DNA of 35,118 nt from DATBDN01 sp036269895. GTDB taxonomy: Bacteria; Actinomycetota; Thermoleophilia; Solirubrobacterales; Thermoleophilaceae. The first letter of the stretch is position 1. Every line of letters begins with the position of its first letter. The notes under the pieces are model-generated. The model searched no databases, had not been told where the DNA came from, and was given only the letters and a program-made list of their open reading frames with translations. The position numbers and the translations under genes were made by a program. This document shows, piece after piece, positions 7,388-17,991 of this stretch. Location of the stretch: positions 1 to 35,118 of the forward strand of contig DATBDN010000232.1 in NCBI GenBank assembly GCA_036269895.1. The letters are read 5' to 3'.

Positions 7388-7770
7388 CAGATCTCGCCCT
7401 CCACGAATTCGACCGAGTTACCCGCCGGGTCGCGGAAGTACACCGAACGTCCGCCGCCCCAGTCGATCTCGCGTTCAATCTCGACGCCCTTCCCGCGCAG
7501 GTGCGCGCAAAGCTCGTCCAAATCGTCAACGCGGAAGGCGACGTGACCCTTGCCAGTGGTGCCGTGGGACGGGACGAAGCGGCCCGGCACCGAGCTACGC
7601 TGCGGGTCGAACACCAGCAGGACACCGCCGTCGCCGAGGCGGAACGCCGCCGAATGCTCGTCCGGCGCGTCGATCGCACGCAGGCCCACGACGTCGCTGT
7701 AGAAGGCCACGATCGCCGGCACGTCGCCGGCGTAGAGCACCGTCTCGTAGACCCCGTGGATGGCGGCCAC
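7384..7770 (-). CDS. VOC/glyoxalase superfamily protein
   Basis: A 128-residue protein with two beta-alpha-beta-beta-beta modules. Module 1 contains VLYAGDVPAIVAFYSDVVGL and module 2 contains KGHVAFRVDDLDELCAHL and the closing SVYFRDPAGNSVEFVE. The last Glu and the His of GHVAF are at usual VOC metal-ligand positions, so metal-dependent lyase, dioxygenase or resistance activity is possible; the substrate is unknown. The GTG at 7770 is the only start near the domain boundary. It lies 19 bases after the stop of the coiled-coil gene and overlaps the next gene at its end. Confidence 0.87.
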   Translation of the reverse strand: MAAIHGVYETVLYAGDVPAIVAFYSDVVGLRAIDAPDEHSAAFRLGDGGVLLVFDPQRSSVPGRFVPSHGTTGKGHVAFRVDDLDELCAHLRGKGVEIEREIDWGGGRSVYFRDPAGNSVEFVEGEIW

Positions 7771-7789
7771 GATCGGATGATCGCAGCGC

Positions 7790-9019
7790 CTAGAGCGCGC
7801 CAAACAGGTGCAGCACGAGGAACGCGAGCAAGGCGAGCAGGCCGAATGCCGCGGCGCGCGGCGCCCAGACCGCGAGCTCCGACCGATGCTCGTGGTGGTC
7901 CTCCGGCAGGTAGCGCGGCTTCGGCGGGTGCAGCGGCAGACCGCGCTCGTGCGCGCGGACGATCTCCTCGCGCTCTTTGACCGCGTGCTCGCGCTCCTGG
8001 TCAGCGTGCTCGCGCTCGCCGACAGCCTTGCGCCGGGCGTCCTCGGCGCGCTGCCGGGCCTTGATCGCGTGGTCACGCTCGGCAAAAGCCTGCTTGCGAT
8101 CGTGCTCGGCTTGCTTGCGGGCGCGAATCGCGTCGTCGCGCACGGCGAGCGCTTCGCTGCACGCCGCGATGGCCTCGTCGCGGGCCTCCTTGGCGTCGTC
8201 GCGCTCGAGGTAGGCGATCTCGCGCTGGCGCTCCACGGAGGCGCGCAAGGTCGCAGCCTCGGCGAGCATCTTCGTGGCGGACTCACGCTCCCCCGCACGC
8301 GCGTCAGCAATGGCCCGCTCGTGCGTCTGGCGTTCGTGCTCGAACTCGCCACGGAGCCTGCGAAGGCGCTCGAGTGCCTCGTCCCGCTCGCGCCGGAAGC
8401 CGTCACGCTCTCCGCGGAGCCGGTCGACGCCGGCGCGAGCCGAAGCGAGCTCCGCGTCGAGACGCTCGAGGTCGGCGCGAGCCGAATCGCGCTCGCTGCG
8501 AAGAGCTTCGGCGAGGTCCGGCGTGGCCGGCGCACCGGGCTTCGCGGGCGCATCCCCGGCCTTCGCCTCCGCAGTGCGGGCCGCGGGCTTCGGATCCGGC
8601 TTTGTGGCCGGCGCCTTTGCCTTTGCCGAACCGCTCTTCCGAGGCTTCGCCGGCGCGGGTGCCGGCTCCGGTGGCTCCCCCGGCTCGATCCGCGGCGCCG
8701 GCAGGTCCAGGTCGATTCCGGACGCCACGTGCAACGTGGCCGACTCGAATTCCACGGGCTCGCCGTCCCAGCGGAACGCGGCGACCCATTCCTCGCCGTC
8801 CTCGGGCGCCCACGGCTTGTGCTCGAGCAGCGCCAGCAGCCGCTTCGGCCCCTTCTCCCCCTTCAGGATCAGCGTCGGCCGGATGAACCGCCTGCCGCGC
8901 AGTCCCGTCCAGTGGCCGGCGATCTCGATGCGATCCGGCGCCGCCCACTCGAAGCGATCGAGCTCGAGCGCGCCCTGGTCGCTCTTGGCGGTGACCGGCA
9001 TGGATGACCCTGCCGTCAT
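7790..9019 (-). CDS. Tail-anchored long coiled-coil protein
   Basis: A protein of about 409 residues, unrecognised as a family. It has four zones. Residues about 10-105 form a small globular beta-rich domain (RFEWAAPDRIEIAGHW, GRRFIRPTLILKGEKG, EEWVAAFRWDG). Residues about 106-165 are a Pro/Ala/Lys-rich linker. Residues about 165-370 are a nearly unbroken Arg/Glu/Ala coiled coil with repeated RERD- and RDDA-like units. The C-terminus is a single hydrophobic helix (AAAFGLLALLAFLVLHLFGAL), so the protein is probably tail-anchored with the rod in the cytoplasm. The start is uncertain (GTG 9031, ATG 9019 or ATG 9001); 9019 has a G-rich stretch at suitable distance. It leads the operon containing VOC and carbonic anhydrase genes. 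Confidence 0.8.
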   Translation of the reverse strand: MTAGSSMPVTAKSDQGALELDRFEWAAPDRIEIAGHWTGLRGRRFIRPTLILKGEKGPKRLLALLEHKPWAPEDGEEWVAAFRWDGEPVEFESATLHVASGIDLDLPAPRIEPGEPPEPAPAPAKPRKSGSAKAKAPATKPDPKPAARTAEAKAGDAPAKPGAPATPDLAEALRSERDSARADLERLDAELASARAGVDRLRGERDGFRRERDEALERLRRLRGEFEHERQTHERAIADARAGERESATKMLAEAATLRASVERQREIAYLERDDAKEARDEAIAACSEALAVRDDAIRARKQAEHDRKQAFAERDHAIKARQRAEDARRKAVGEREHADQEREHAVKEREEIVRAHERGLPLHPPKPRYLPEDHHEHRSELAVWAPRAAAFGLLALLAFLVLHLFGAL

Positions 9020-9066
9020 CGGCTGCCCCACTTCCCCATCCGGTGGTTATGCCCAGGCGCCCCGGC

Positions 9067-9072
9067 GGGTAC
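9067..9072 (+). promoter_or_regulatory. Stress-sigma-like -10 box, leaderless
   Basis: GGGTAC lies exactly nine bases before the ATG at 9082 and there is no Shine-Dalgarno sequence. GGTTAT at 9045-9050 is a possible -35. The -10 sits in a six-base inverted repeat, CCGGCG (9062-9067) and CGCCGG (9072-9077). Confidence 0.6.
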
Positions 9073-9081
9073 GCCGGAAAC

Positions 9082-9972
9082 ATGAGTTCGCAGACGGTCG
9101 CAGTCCTCGGCGCCGGCGGCACGATGGGCGCCGCGATGGCCCGGAACATCAAGAACGCGGGAATGCAGGTCCATGCCTGGAATCGCACGCGCGAGCGCGT
9201 GCAACCTCTTTCCCAGGACGGCATAACGGTCGTCGACTCCGCGGCGGAAGCGGCGGACGGCGCCGACGTGATCCTCACGATGCTCTCGGACGGCGACGCC
9301 GTGCTCGCCACGGCAGAGCAGTTCTCGAGCACAGCACGCGACGGCGCGATTTGGCTTCAGATGAGCACCATCGGCATCAAGGCCACCGAACGCTGCATTT
9401 CGACAGCCAAGGACGCCGGGCTGGTTTTCGTCGACGCCCCGGTTCTCGGGACCAAGCAACCCGCTGAGGAAGGCAAGCTCGTTGTGCTCGCCTCCGGTCC
9501 GGATGAGGCGCGAAAGCATGTCGAACCCACCTTCGACGCCGTCGGCCAAAAGACCTTGTGGATCGGCGAAGCCGGTCAGGGCAACCGCCTGAAGGTGGTG
9601 GTGAACGTCTGGATCGTGAGCGTCGTCGAGGGCGCCGCCGAGACCCTGGCGCTGGCGGAGGGGCTCGGCGTCGACCCCAAGCTGTTCTTCGACGCCGTCG
9701 AAGGCGGGGCGCTCGACCTGCCCTACCTCAAGGTGAAGGGCACGATGATGATGGAGCGCAGCTTCGAGCCGTCGTTCCGGCTGGCGCTCGCCGCCAAGGA
9801 CGCTCGCCTGGCGGCGGAGGCGGCGGAGGATGCCCATCTCGACCTCCCGCTGCTCGAGGCTGTCGCGAGCCGGATGTCCGCCGCCTCCGACGACCATGGC
9901 GACGAGGACCTGTCCGCGACGTTCCTGTTGAGCGCTCCTAACCGTGCGCAGTCACCTTCCGGCGAGTCATGA
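9082..9972 (+). CDS. NAD(P)-dependent beta-hydroxyacid dehydrogenase
   Basis: A 296-residue member of the 3-hydroxyisobutyrate/6-phosphogluconate dehydrogenase superfamily. The N-terminal Rossmann motif is VAVLGAGGTMGAAMARNI (G-x-G-x-x-G with Gly-Thr-Met-Gly instead of the common Gly-x-Met-Gly). The substrate-loop region is VDAPVLGTKQPAEEGKL, and the catalytic Lys lies in GQGNRLKVVVN. It oxidises a 3-hydroxyacid or reduces a semialdehyde; which one is unknown. The ATG at 9082 is favoured by the domain start and by the GGGTAC promoter nine bases upstream; the longer in-frame ATG at 9004 would precede that promoter. It converges on the MhqO-like gene with six bases of overlap. Confidence 0.92.
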   Translation: MSSQTVAVLGAGGTMGAAMARNIKNAGMQVHAWNRTRERVQPLSQDGITVVDSAAEAADGADVILTMLSDGDAVLATAEQFSSTARDGAIWLQMSTIGIKATERCISTAKDAGLVFVDAPVLGTKQPAEEGKLVVLASGPDEARKHVEPTFDAVGQKTLWIGEAGQGNRLKVVVNVWIVSVVEGAAETLALAEGLGVDPKLFFDAVEGGALDLPYLKVKGTMMMERSFEPSFRLALAAKDARLAAEAAEDAHLDLPLLEAVASRMSAASDDHGDEDLSATFLLSAPNRAQSPSGES

Positions 9973-10890
9973 AGCGCGCAGCGCGCGCACATCCGGGAGC
10001 GGCGTGAGCGACTGCTCGAGCTGATCGCGGTAACGCTCGTAGTTCGGCGGCAGCGTGAGCGCCTCGCCGAGCGTTTCGAGCGGCTCGTCGGTCGTGAACC
10101 CGGGCCCGAGCGTCGCGATCTCGAACAGCACCCCGCTCGGCTCGCGGAAGTAGACGGAGCGGAACCAGAAGCGGTCGATCACCGGCGTTGGGTGCATGCC
10201 AACGCCGCGCACGCGCTCGCGCCAGGCCTCCTGCTCATCCATCGTCGACGCCCAAGCCACGTGGTGGACCGTGCCTGCGCCGGATAGGCCACGTTGCGCC
10301 GGCGGCGCGTCGTAGGTCACCCAGCCGCGGCGCTCGTCGCCCACGGCATTCCAGGTGTCGTCGCCCTGCGGCTCGAAGCCGAGGCCTTCTTCCAGCAGTT
10401 GCCTGCTGTTCTCCGGCGCGGAGCTGTACGCGCGCACGCCCTCGAACCCCTGCAGACGGTGCTCCTGCGGGATCTCGGGATGCTCTGCCGTGAGTGGCGC
10501 ATCGGGCGCGTCCGTGACCATCAGCTCCAGGCCGAGCCCCTCGGGGTCCGCGAAGCGCAAGCTCGAGCCCTCAGGGTGGGTCTCGATCCCCTCGCCGCCC
10601 AGGCGCTCGGCCCAGTAGTCGAGTGACTCGTCGGAGGCGACACGGAACACGGTCGTGTGCACCATCCCGTCGCCGGCGCGCCCGCTTGGCGCACCTGGAT
10701 ACTCGAAGAACGTGATGTCGGACCCCGCGGAGCCCTTCTCGTCGGCGTAGAACAGGTGGTACACCGTCGGGTCGTCCTGGTTGACCGTCTTCTTCACCAT
10801 TCGCAGTCCGAGGACCCGCACGTAGAAGTCGACGTTCCTGGGCGCCTCGCCCGTGATGCACGTGACGTGGTGGATGCCCTCGATCTTCAT
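9967..10890 (-). CDS. VOC ring-cleaving dioxygenase, MhqO-like
   Basis: A 307-residue protein made of two VOC halves. The first opens MKIEGIHHVTCITGEAPRNVDFY with VKKTVNQDDPTVYHLFYAD. The second carries GTVHHVAWAS and the closing VYFREPSGVLFEIAT. The metal ligands of the family (His in IHHVT, His in VHHVAW, Glu in LFEIAT) are all present. The MhqO/MhqA group is linked to quinone and hydroquinone detoxification in Bacillus; that role here is inferred from family resemblance only. The ATG follows a TAGGGT box by seven bases with no Shine-Dalgarno, suggesting a leaderless mRNA. Confidence 0.9.
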   Translation of the reverse strand: MKIEGIHHVTCITGEAPRNVDFYVRVLGLRMVKKTVNQDDPTVYHLFYADEKGSAGSDITFFEYPGAPSGRAGDGMVHTTVFRVASDESLDYWAERLGGEGIETHPEGSSLRFADPEGLGLELMVTDAPDAPLTAEHPEIPQEHRLQGFEGVRAYSSAPENSRQLLEEGLGFEPQGDDTWNAVGDERRGWVTYDAPPAQRGLSGAGTVHHVAWASTMDEQEAWRERVRGVGMHPTPVIDRFWFRSVYFREPSGVLFEIATLGPGFTTDEPLETLGEALTLPPNYERYRDQLEQSLTPLPDVRALRAS

Positions 10891-10897
10891 GCTTCGG

Positions 10898-10903
10898 ACC
10901 CTA
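10898..10903 (-). promoter_or_regulatory. -10-like box of the MhqO-like gene
   Basis: On the minus strand TAGGGT lies seven bases before the ATG at 10890. There is no ribosome binding site, consistent with a leaderless transcript. No clear -35 box is seen. Confidence 0.4.
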
Positions 10904-10978
10904 CTCCGAGCCCGGCTCGACCAAGTCCAATTCGCGCTCCAACTCGCCGAGCGCGTCGCCGCGGCCTATCTATGCCGG

Positions 10979-11152
10979 CTACTCGCCGTCGTTCGGCTCT
11001 GGACCGCCATCGCGCACGGCGGCTGCGTCGCCGTGCTCCGGCTGCTGCGGATCCTCGCCGCCGCCGGGCTCCGTCTCCTCTACAGGCGGATAGATCCGCG
11101 CATTCGAGTTCCCCTCCTCGGGGAGCTCTTTCTCATCTATCTCGTCGCTCAT
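10979..11152 (-). CDS. Small acidic protein, 57 residues
   Basis: A short gene encoding a very acidic, Pro/Gly/Glu-rich, probably disordered protein beginning MSDEIDEKELPEEGN and ending GPEPNDGE. It has no Cys and no hydrophobic segment. Its ATG overlaps the TGA of the preceding gene (ATGA) and GGAAGAA lies just upstream, which is why I believe it is real despite its size. It is the last member of a four-gene set of small charged proteins. Function unknown; its composition resembles stress-induced hydrophilic proteins, but that is only a compositional remark. Confidence 0.65.
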   Translation of the reverse strand: MSDEIDEKELPEEGNSNARIYPPVEETEPGGGEDPQQPEHGDAAAVRDGGPEPNDGE

Positions 11153-11499
11153 CGGTTCTTCTTCCGGTCCACCGCCCGCTCGAGCTGCTGCTTGTTCATC
11201 CTCGAACGGCCGTCGATGTTGAGCTTCTGGGCCTCGTTGTAGAGCTGGTCGCGCGTGCGTCCCTTCGACCTGCTCGTGCCCGAGCGCTCTCCGCCACGCT
11301 GTCCCGGTGAGAGCCGGTCCTGCGTCGACGTTCTCGAGGCGGTCCGCGACTCACCGTGGCGGGCGCGTTCCTTGTTGACAGTCCGCGCCGCGATCTCCTC
11401 AGCGGTGTCCTCGGACTTCCCCTGTTCCTTGACACTCTCCTTCACGTGCTCGTACTGACGGGCGCGCTTGGTGCCTTTTTTCACTCCACGTGGTGGCAT
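11149..11499 (-). CDS. Basic protein with C-terminal Rho_N/SAP-like domain
   Basis: A 116-residue, strongly basic protein. The N-terminal part (RARQYEHVKESVKEQGKS, then EEIAARTVNKERARHGES) resembles short actinobacterial proteins often labelled plasmid stabilisation protein. The middle is Ser/Arg/Gly-rich and likely disordered. The C-terminal 34 residues (RDQLYNEAQKLNIDGRSRMN, then KQQLERAV) fit the Rho N-terminal/SAP helix-extended-helix fold that binds nucleic acid. A strong Shine-Dalgarno AGGAGGGAA precedes the ATG, so it is a downstream operon gene. The C-terminus is clearly related to that of the neighbour ending at 11515. Confidence 0.8.
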   Translation of the reverse strand: MPPRGVKKGTKRARQYEHVKESVKEQGKSEDTAEEIAARTVNKERARHGESRTASRTSTQDRLSPGQRGGERSGTSRSKGRTRDQLYNEAQKLNIDGRSRMNKQQLERAVDRKKNR

Positions 11500-11514
11500 A
11501 GCAATTCCCTCCTG

Positions 11515-11769
11515 TCAGGACGCGCGCTGCACCGCGCGCTTGAGCTCTGACTTGCCCATCTTCGAACGACCCTTGATGTCGAGCTTGCGTGCTCGCTCCT
11601 CGAGCTCCTTGCGCGTGGGCTCGTCACCGCGGCGGACGGCGTTGGCCTCTTGGCCAAGCGCGGTGCGCGTCGAACTCGACAGGTGCTTGAGCGTCTGCTT
11701 GGACTTCGCGCCCGCCTGTGCCTTCTTGACGTTCTTTCGCGCGGCCGCGCGCTGCTTCTCGGTGGCCAT
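11515..11769 (-). CDS. Small Rho_N-domain protein
   Basis: An 84-residue Lys/Arg/Ala-rich protein. The N-terminal half, MATEKQRAAARKNVKKAQAG, looks like a basic helix. A spacer follows, then a C-terminal Rho_N/SAP-like unit with RKELEERARKLDIKGRSKMG and KSELKRAV, paralogous to the end of the neighbouring 116-residue protein. Probably a nucleic-acid-binding protein. It has no Shine-Dalgarno but GGGTAA sits exactly nine bases before the ATG, so it likely starts a stress-regulated, leaderless transcript that continues through 11499 and 11152. Confidence 0.82.
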   Translation of the reverse strand: MATEKQRAAARKNVKKAQAGAKSKQTLKHLSSSTRTALGQEANAVRRGDEPTRKELEERARKLDIKGRSKMGKSELKRAVQRAS

Positions 11770-11778
11770 GTGGTTCGG

Positions 11779-11784
11779 TTACCC
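11779..11784 (-). promoter_or_regulatory. Stress-sigma-like -10 box, leaderless
   Basis: Minus-strand GGGTAA, nine bases before the ATG at 11769. GTTC lies 15 bases upstream of it as a possible -35 (SigB/SigF -35 boxes are GTTT-like). The 47-base gap between genes holds nothing else. Confidence 0.6.
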
Positions 11785-11816
11785 GACCAGTCATGTCGTG
11801 AACGTCTGGCCGCGGA

Positions 11817-12239
11817 CTACTGCTCGTCGTCTTCCTGGTCGCGGATATCCGTCGCGACGCGCTCCTGGAACGGCTTGAGCTTGTCGAAGAGCTCGTCGGG
11901 ATCGACCTCGTGCTGTGGCTCGCTCTCACCGATCAGCCAGGGCGCGGCCTCTACCGCGGTGCGCCATGCGGCTTCTTCCGCGTCGTGCTCTCCGTCCTCG
12001 CCTGACGCCTCGGCCGCAGCCGGCTGGATGCCGTCCAGATAGACGTTTGTGAAGCCGTTTCGCTCCTCCTCGTGGAACGCGATCCGTGCACGCCGGCCCT
12101 CGTACTTGGCCGCCTCGTTGCCGATCTGCGGCCGGAACGTCGTGTACTCGCGCCCGTCGCTGTCCTTCAGCACGAAGCGACGGTTGCCATTGCGCGTCTC
12201 GTTGACGTCGACGCGCTCGACTTTGACCTCTGCCTCCAC
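11817..12239 (-). CDS. Hypothetical protein, OB-fold-like N-terminus
   Basis: A 140-residue acidic protein of unknown family. Residues 1-72 alternate short beta-like segments (EVKVERVDVNETRNGNRRFV, REYTTFRPQIG, RRARIAFHEEERNGFTNVYL), suggesting a small beta-barrel such as an OB fold. Residues 73-140 are Glu/Asp/Ala-rich and helical, with EAAPWLIGE and a charged tail. The start is the GTG at 12239, directly after GGGTAA plus nine bases. It is the first of four small charged proteins transcribed leftwards. Confidence 0.72.
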   Translation of the reverse strand: MEAEVKVERVDVNETRNGNRRFVLKDSDGREYTTFRPQIGNEAAKYEGRRARIAFHEEERNGFTNVYLDGIQPAAAEASGEDGEHDAEEAAWRTAVEAAPWLIGESEPQHEVDPDELFDKLKPFQERVATDIRDQEDDEQ

Positions 12240-12248
12240 GCCTGTGTG

Positions 12249-15188
<2,940 letters not shown>

Positions 15189-15193
15189 GGCGC

Positions 15194-16792
15194 TCAGAAC
15201 ATTGCCATGCCCGGCGCCACCCGGACCTCGATCAACTCCGGGCGGGGCGACGCGATCGCATCGCGCAGCGCCTCACGCGTGTCCTCGACGCCGCTCGTCC
15301 GGCGCGTGCCGACGCCGTAGGCGGCGGCCAGCTGCGCCGACTCGAGCCGCGGCAGGTCCAGGCCCGGCGCTCCCTCTACCTGCTCGAGTCCCGCGAACCA
15401 CTTGAGGATCGCGTACTCCTCGTTGCGCAGGACGAGCACCGTCACCGGCACGTCATAGGCCACGGCCGTCCAGAACGCCTGCACCGCGTACTGCACCGAC
15501 CCCTCACCCACGATGCAGACGACCGGCCGATCCGGCTGCGCCATCTGCACGCCCAGCGCGGCCGGGAGGCCGAAGCCCAACCCGCCGCCGGCGCCGAAGT
15601 ACCACGAGCCGGGCATCGAGAGCCTCAACCGGTTGCGCACCGCAAGCGTTGCCGACGGCGCCTCGACCACCGCGATCCCTTCGTAGGGCCAGACGTCCGC
15701 CAGCGCCTGCACGGCCGCCGACGCGCTGATCGGGTCGGTCGCCTCGGGCTCGGGCGGCGGCGGAAGCGGCTCCGGCGCCTCGCGGTCCGACTCGGTCACG
15801 GCGTCCACCAGCGCCCCGAGCGTGGCGCGTACGTCGGCCACGACCGCGTCGCCCATCGGTGCGCGTTGCGCCTCGTCGGGGTCGCTCGTGATCGCGAGCA
15901 GGCGCGTTCCCGCGGCCAGCAGCGGGCCGGGAATGTTCGGGTAGTAGGCGAACACCGACGCCCCGGCCACCAGCACGAAGTCGTATGGCGCGAGCGTCTC
16001 ACCGAGCGGCCCGATTGCGGGCGGGAGCAGGCCGCGGAAGTTCGGGTGGTTCTCCGGGAAGCCGATGCGCCCGCCGCCAGGCGCGGGACTCGCCCAGACC
16101 GGCAGCTTCTGCTTCTCCGCCAGTTCGATCGCGAGCTCCCAGGCGCCGGAGGCGTCGACGTCCGGCCCTGCCACCATCGCCGGGTTCGTCGCGTTCTCGA
16201 GGAACGCCGCGATGTCGGTGATCCAGGCCTCGGCCGCCGTCGCGACGCCGGTGACCGTACGGCCCGTCACGTGCTTCACCGCGTCGTCGTCGACTTCCGC
16301 GTGCCAGTCGTCCATCGGGATCGAGACGAACGCCGGTCCCTTCGGCGACAGCGACGCCGCGTGGATCGCGCGGCCGATCGCATGCGGGACGTCCTGCGCG
16401 CGTGGCGGCTCGTAGCTCCACTTCACAAGCGGGTGCGGCACCCGCGTCGCGTCGCGGTTGGTCAGGTTCGCCTGCAGCGTCATCAGCGACCGCGCCTGCT
16501 GCCCGGCGGTGACGACCAGCGGCGAGTGGTTGGCCTGCGCGTTGAAGATCGCGCCCATCGCGTTGCCGACGCCCGGCGCCGTGTGCAGGTTCACGAATCC
16601 GGGTCGGCCGCCGGCCTGCGCGAAGCCGTCCGCCATGCCGACCACGACCGCCTCCTGAAGCCCGAGCACATAGCGGAAGTCGTCGGGGAAGTCGGCCAGC
16701 ATCGGCAACTCGGTCGACCCAGGATTGCCGAAGATCGTCGTGATGCCGTGCTCGCGGAGCAGGTCGTAAGTCGCGTCCTTGACCGTGGCCAC
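15194..16792 (-). CDS. mdlC: Benzoylformate-decarboxylase-like ThDP enzyme
   Basis: A 532-residue thiamine-diphosphate enzyme close to mandelate-pathway benzoylformate decarboxylase (Pseudomonas enzyme 528 residues). Residues matching the known active site are Ser26 (GNPGSTELPM), Glu47 (LQEAVVVGMADGF) and His70 (NLHTAPGVGNAMG), at the same numbering. The ThDP/Mg site is GEGSVQYAVQAFW. A marked change is that the segment equivalent to the one holding His281 reads FAYYPNIPG, with Tyr284 in place of His. It converts an aryl 2-oxoacid to an aldehyde plus CO2 in the family; here the substrate is uncertain. The GTG at 16792 is chosen from the domain start; TAGAGT lies 11 bases upstream. It sits between a carrier and a 2-hydroxyacid dehydrogenase. 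Confidence 0.85.
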   Translation of the reverse strand: MATVKDATYDLLREHGITTIFGNPGSTELPMLADFPDDFRYVLGLQEAVVVGMADGFAQAGGRPGFVNLHTAPGVGNAMGAIFNAQANHSPLVVTAGQQARSLMTLQANLTNRDATRVPHPLVKWSYEPPRAQDVPHAIGRAIHAASLSPKGPAFVSIPMDDWHAEVDDDAVKHVTGRTVTGVATAAEAWITDIAAFLENATNPAMVAGPDVDASGAWELAIELAEKQKLPVWASPAPGGGRIGFPENHPNFRGLLPPAIGPLGETLAPYDFVLVAGASVFAYYPNIPGPLLAAGTRLLAITSDPDEAQRAPMGDAVVADVRATLGALVDAVTESDREAPEPLPPPPEPEATDPISASAAVQALADVWPYEGIAVVEAPSATLAVRNRLRLSMPGSWYFGAGGGLGFGLPAALGVQMAQPDRPVVCIVGEGSVQYAVQAFWTAVAYDVPVTVLVLRNEEYAILKWFAGLEQVEGAPGLDLPRLESAQLAAAYGVGTRRTSGVEDTREALRDAIASPRPELIEVRVAPGMAMF

Positions 16793-16806
16793 AGCGCGGC
16801 GGGACT

Positions 16807-17970
16807 CTACGCCTCGCGCGCCATCGCCGGCCGGGTCCGGCGCAGCGCCTGCGGGCGCGTCATCGTCGCGGCCGTGACGAGCGCCACCGACGCGACCAGC
16901 GCGTACGGGACGATGTCGTGCGTCGCGTGCGCGAGCGCGCCGCCACCGGCGGTGGCGATCGTCTGCGCGGTCGCCCATGCGAGGTTCATCAGGGCGAAGG
17001 CATACGTGTGCTCGAAGCCCGCTTCGTCGGAGCCAGAGCCGAGCAGCACCAGGCCCGGCGTCCACAGCACGCCGATGAGCGGTCCCGAGGCGACGCCGAT
17101 CAGAGCGAGCAGCGCGACGCTCTGCGGCACCGATGCGACGAGGACGACCCCGGCACCGGCGACGAGGCCGAAGCGGGCGAGGCCCGCCCACCCATGGCGG
17201 TCGGCGCGGCGGCCGGCGACCGGGTTGACAACCGCCTCGAGCGCCGAGGCGAGCAGCCACGTGACGGCGATCACGGCGCCGGACGCGCCGAAGCGGTCCA
17301 TCCGCAGCGGCAGCAGAACGTTGATGACGCCGAAGCAGAGCGCCGTGCATGCGACCAGCCAGAGCCCGCGCGCAATCAGCGGCTGGCGGATGGCTGCCCG
17401 CAGGCTTCCCCCCTCCTCCGCGCCGGCCGCTGCGCGCCTCGGCTGGAGCAGCACGAGCACGAGCAGGACGGCGGCGATCACGCCAACGGCCCCGAACGTC
17501 GCCGCCGGGCCGATGGCGCGTGCCACGGCCCCGAGCACGGGACCGAGCAGGGCGCCACCGGTGGCTGCAGCCATGGCGGTACCCATCATCGCCCCGCGGC
17601 GGTCCCGCGGCGCGACGCTCGAGAGCCAGCCCATGCCGCCGGTCCACGACAGCGCGCCGCCGATGCCCTGCGCGAACCGAGCCAGGTCGAGCACCACGAT
17701 CGAGTGCGCCAGGCCGAACGTCACGCTCGTCACTGCGAGCAGCGCAAGGCCGGCGACCAGCAGCGCGCGCGGACCGACGCGTGCAGCCAGCGCACCGGAC
17801 GGAATCGACGCGACCAGCGTCCCAGCCGGGTACGCGCCGACCAGCAGGCCGGCGCCGGTCTTCGTCAGGTCGTTGTGGTCCGCGTAGTACGGGAGCAGCG
17901 GCGTGATTGCCGCGTAGAACGACGTGTCAACGAGGACGATCGCGCAGATGAGCAGCAGCAGCCGCCGCAT
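16807..17970 (-). CDS. MFS transporter
   Basis: A 387-residue membrane protein with about 12 helices, of DHA1-like length. Helix 1 includes VDTSFYAAITPLLPYY, followed by GAGLLVGAYPAGTLVASIPS and the motif A-like loop GALAARVGPRALL. Helix 4 has ARFAQGIGGALSWTGGMGW. The second half repeats the motif as GRRADRHGWAGL. It probably imports or exports a small organic acid or drug; the direction is unknown. It is 14 bases upstream of the decarboxylase gene, so it may carry the substrate of that pathway (inference). It has its own TACGAT box six bases before the ATG and no Shine-Dalgarno. Confidence 0.88.
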   Translation of the reverse strand: MRRLLLLICAIVLVDTSFYAAITPLLPYYADHNDLTKTGAGLLVGAYPAGTLVASIPSGALAARVGPRALLVAGLALLAVTSVTFGLAHSIVVLDLARFAQGIGGALSWTGGMGWLSSVAPRDRRGAMMGTAMAAATGGALLGPVLGAVARAIGPAATFGAVGVIAAVLLVLVLLQPRRAAAGAEEGGSLRAAIRQPLIARGLWLVACTALCFGVINVLLPLRMDRFGASGAVIAVTWLLASALEAVVNPVAGRRADRHGWAGLARFGLVAGAGVVLVASVPQSVALLALIGVASGPLIGVLWTPGLVLLGSGSDEAGFEHTYAFALMNLAWATAQTIATAGGGALAHATHDIVPYALVASVALVTAATMTRPQALRRTRPAMAREA

Positions 17971-17976
17971 CCACCG

Positions 17977-17982
17977 ATCGTA
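17977..17982 (-). promoter_or_regulatory. -10-like box of the MFS gene
   Basis: Minus-strand TACGAT lies six bases before the ATG at 17970, with no ribosome binding site. This suggests that the MFS-decarboxylase-dehydrogenase set can be transcribed separately from the haem-binding gene, as a leaderless mRNA. Confidence 0.45.
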
Positions 17983-17991
17983 GGCCCCTCG

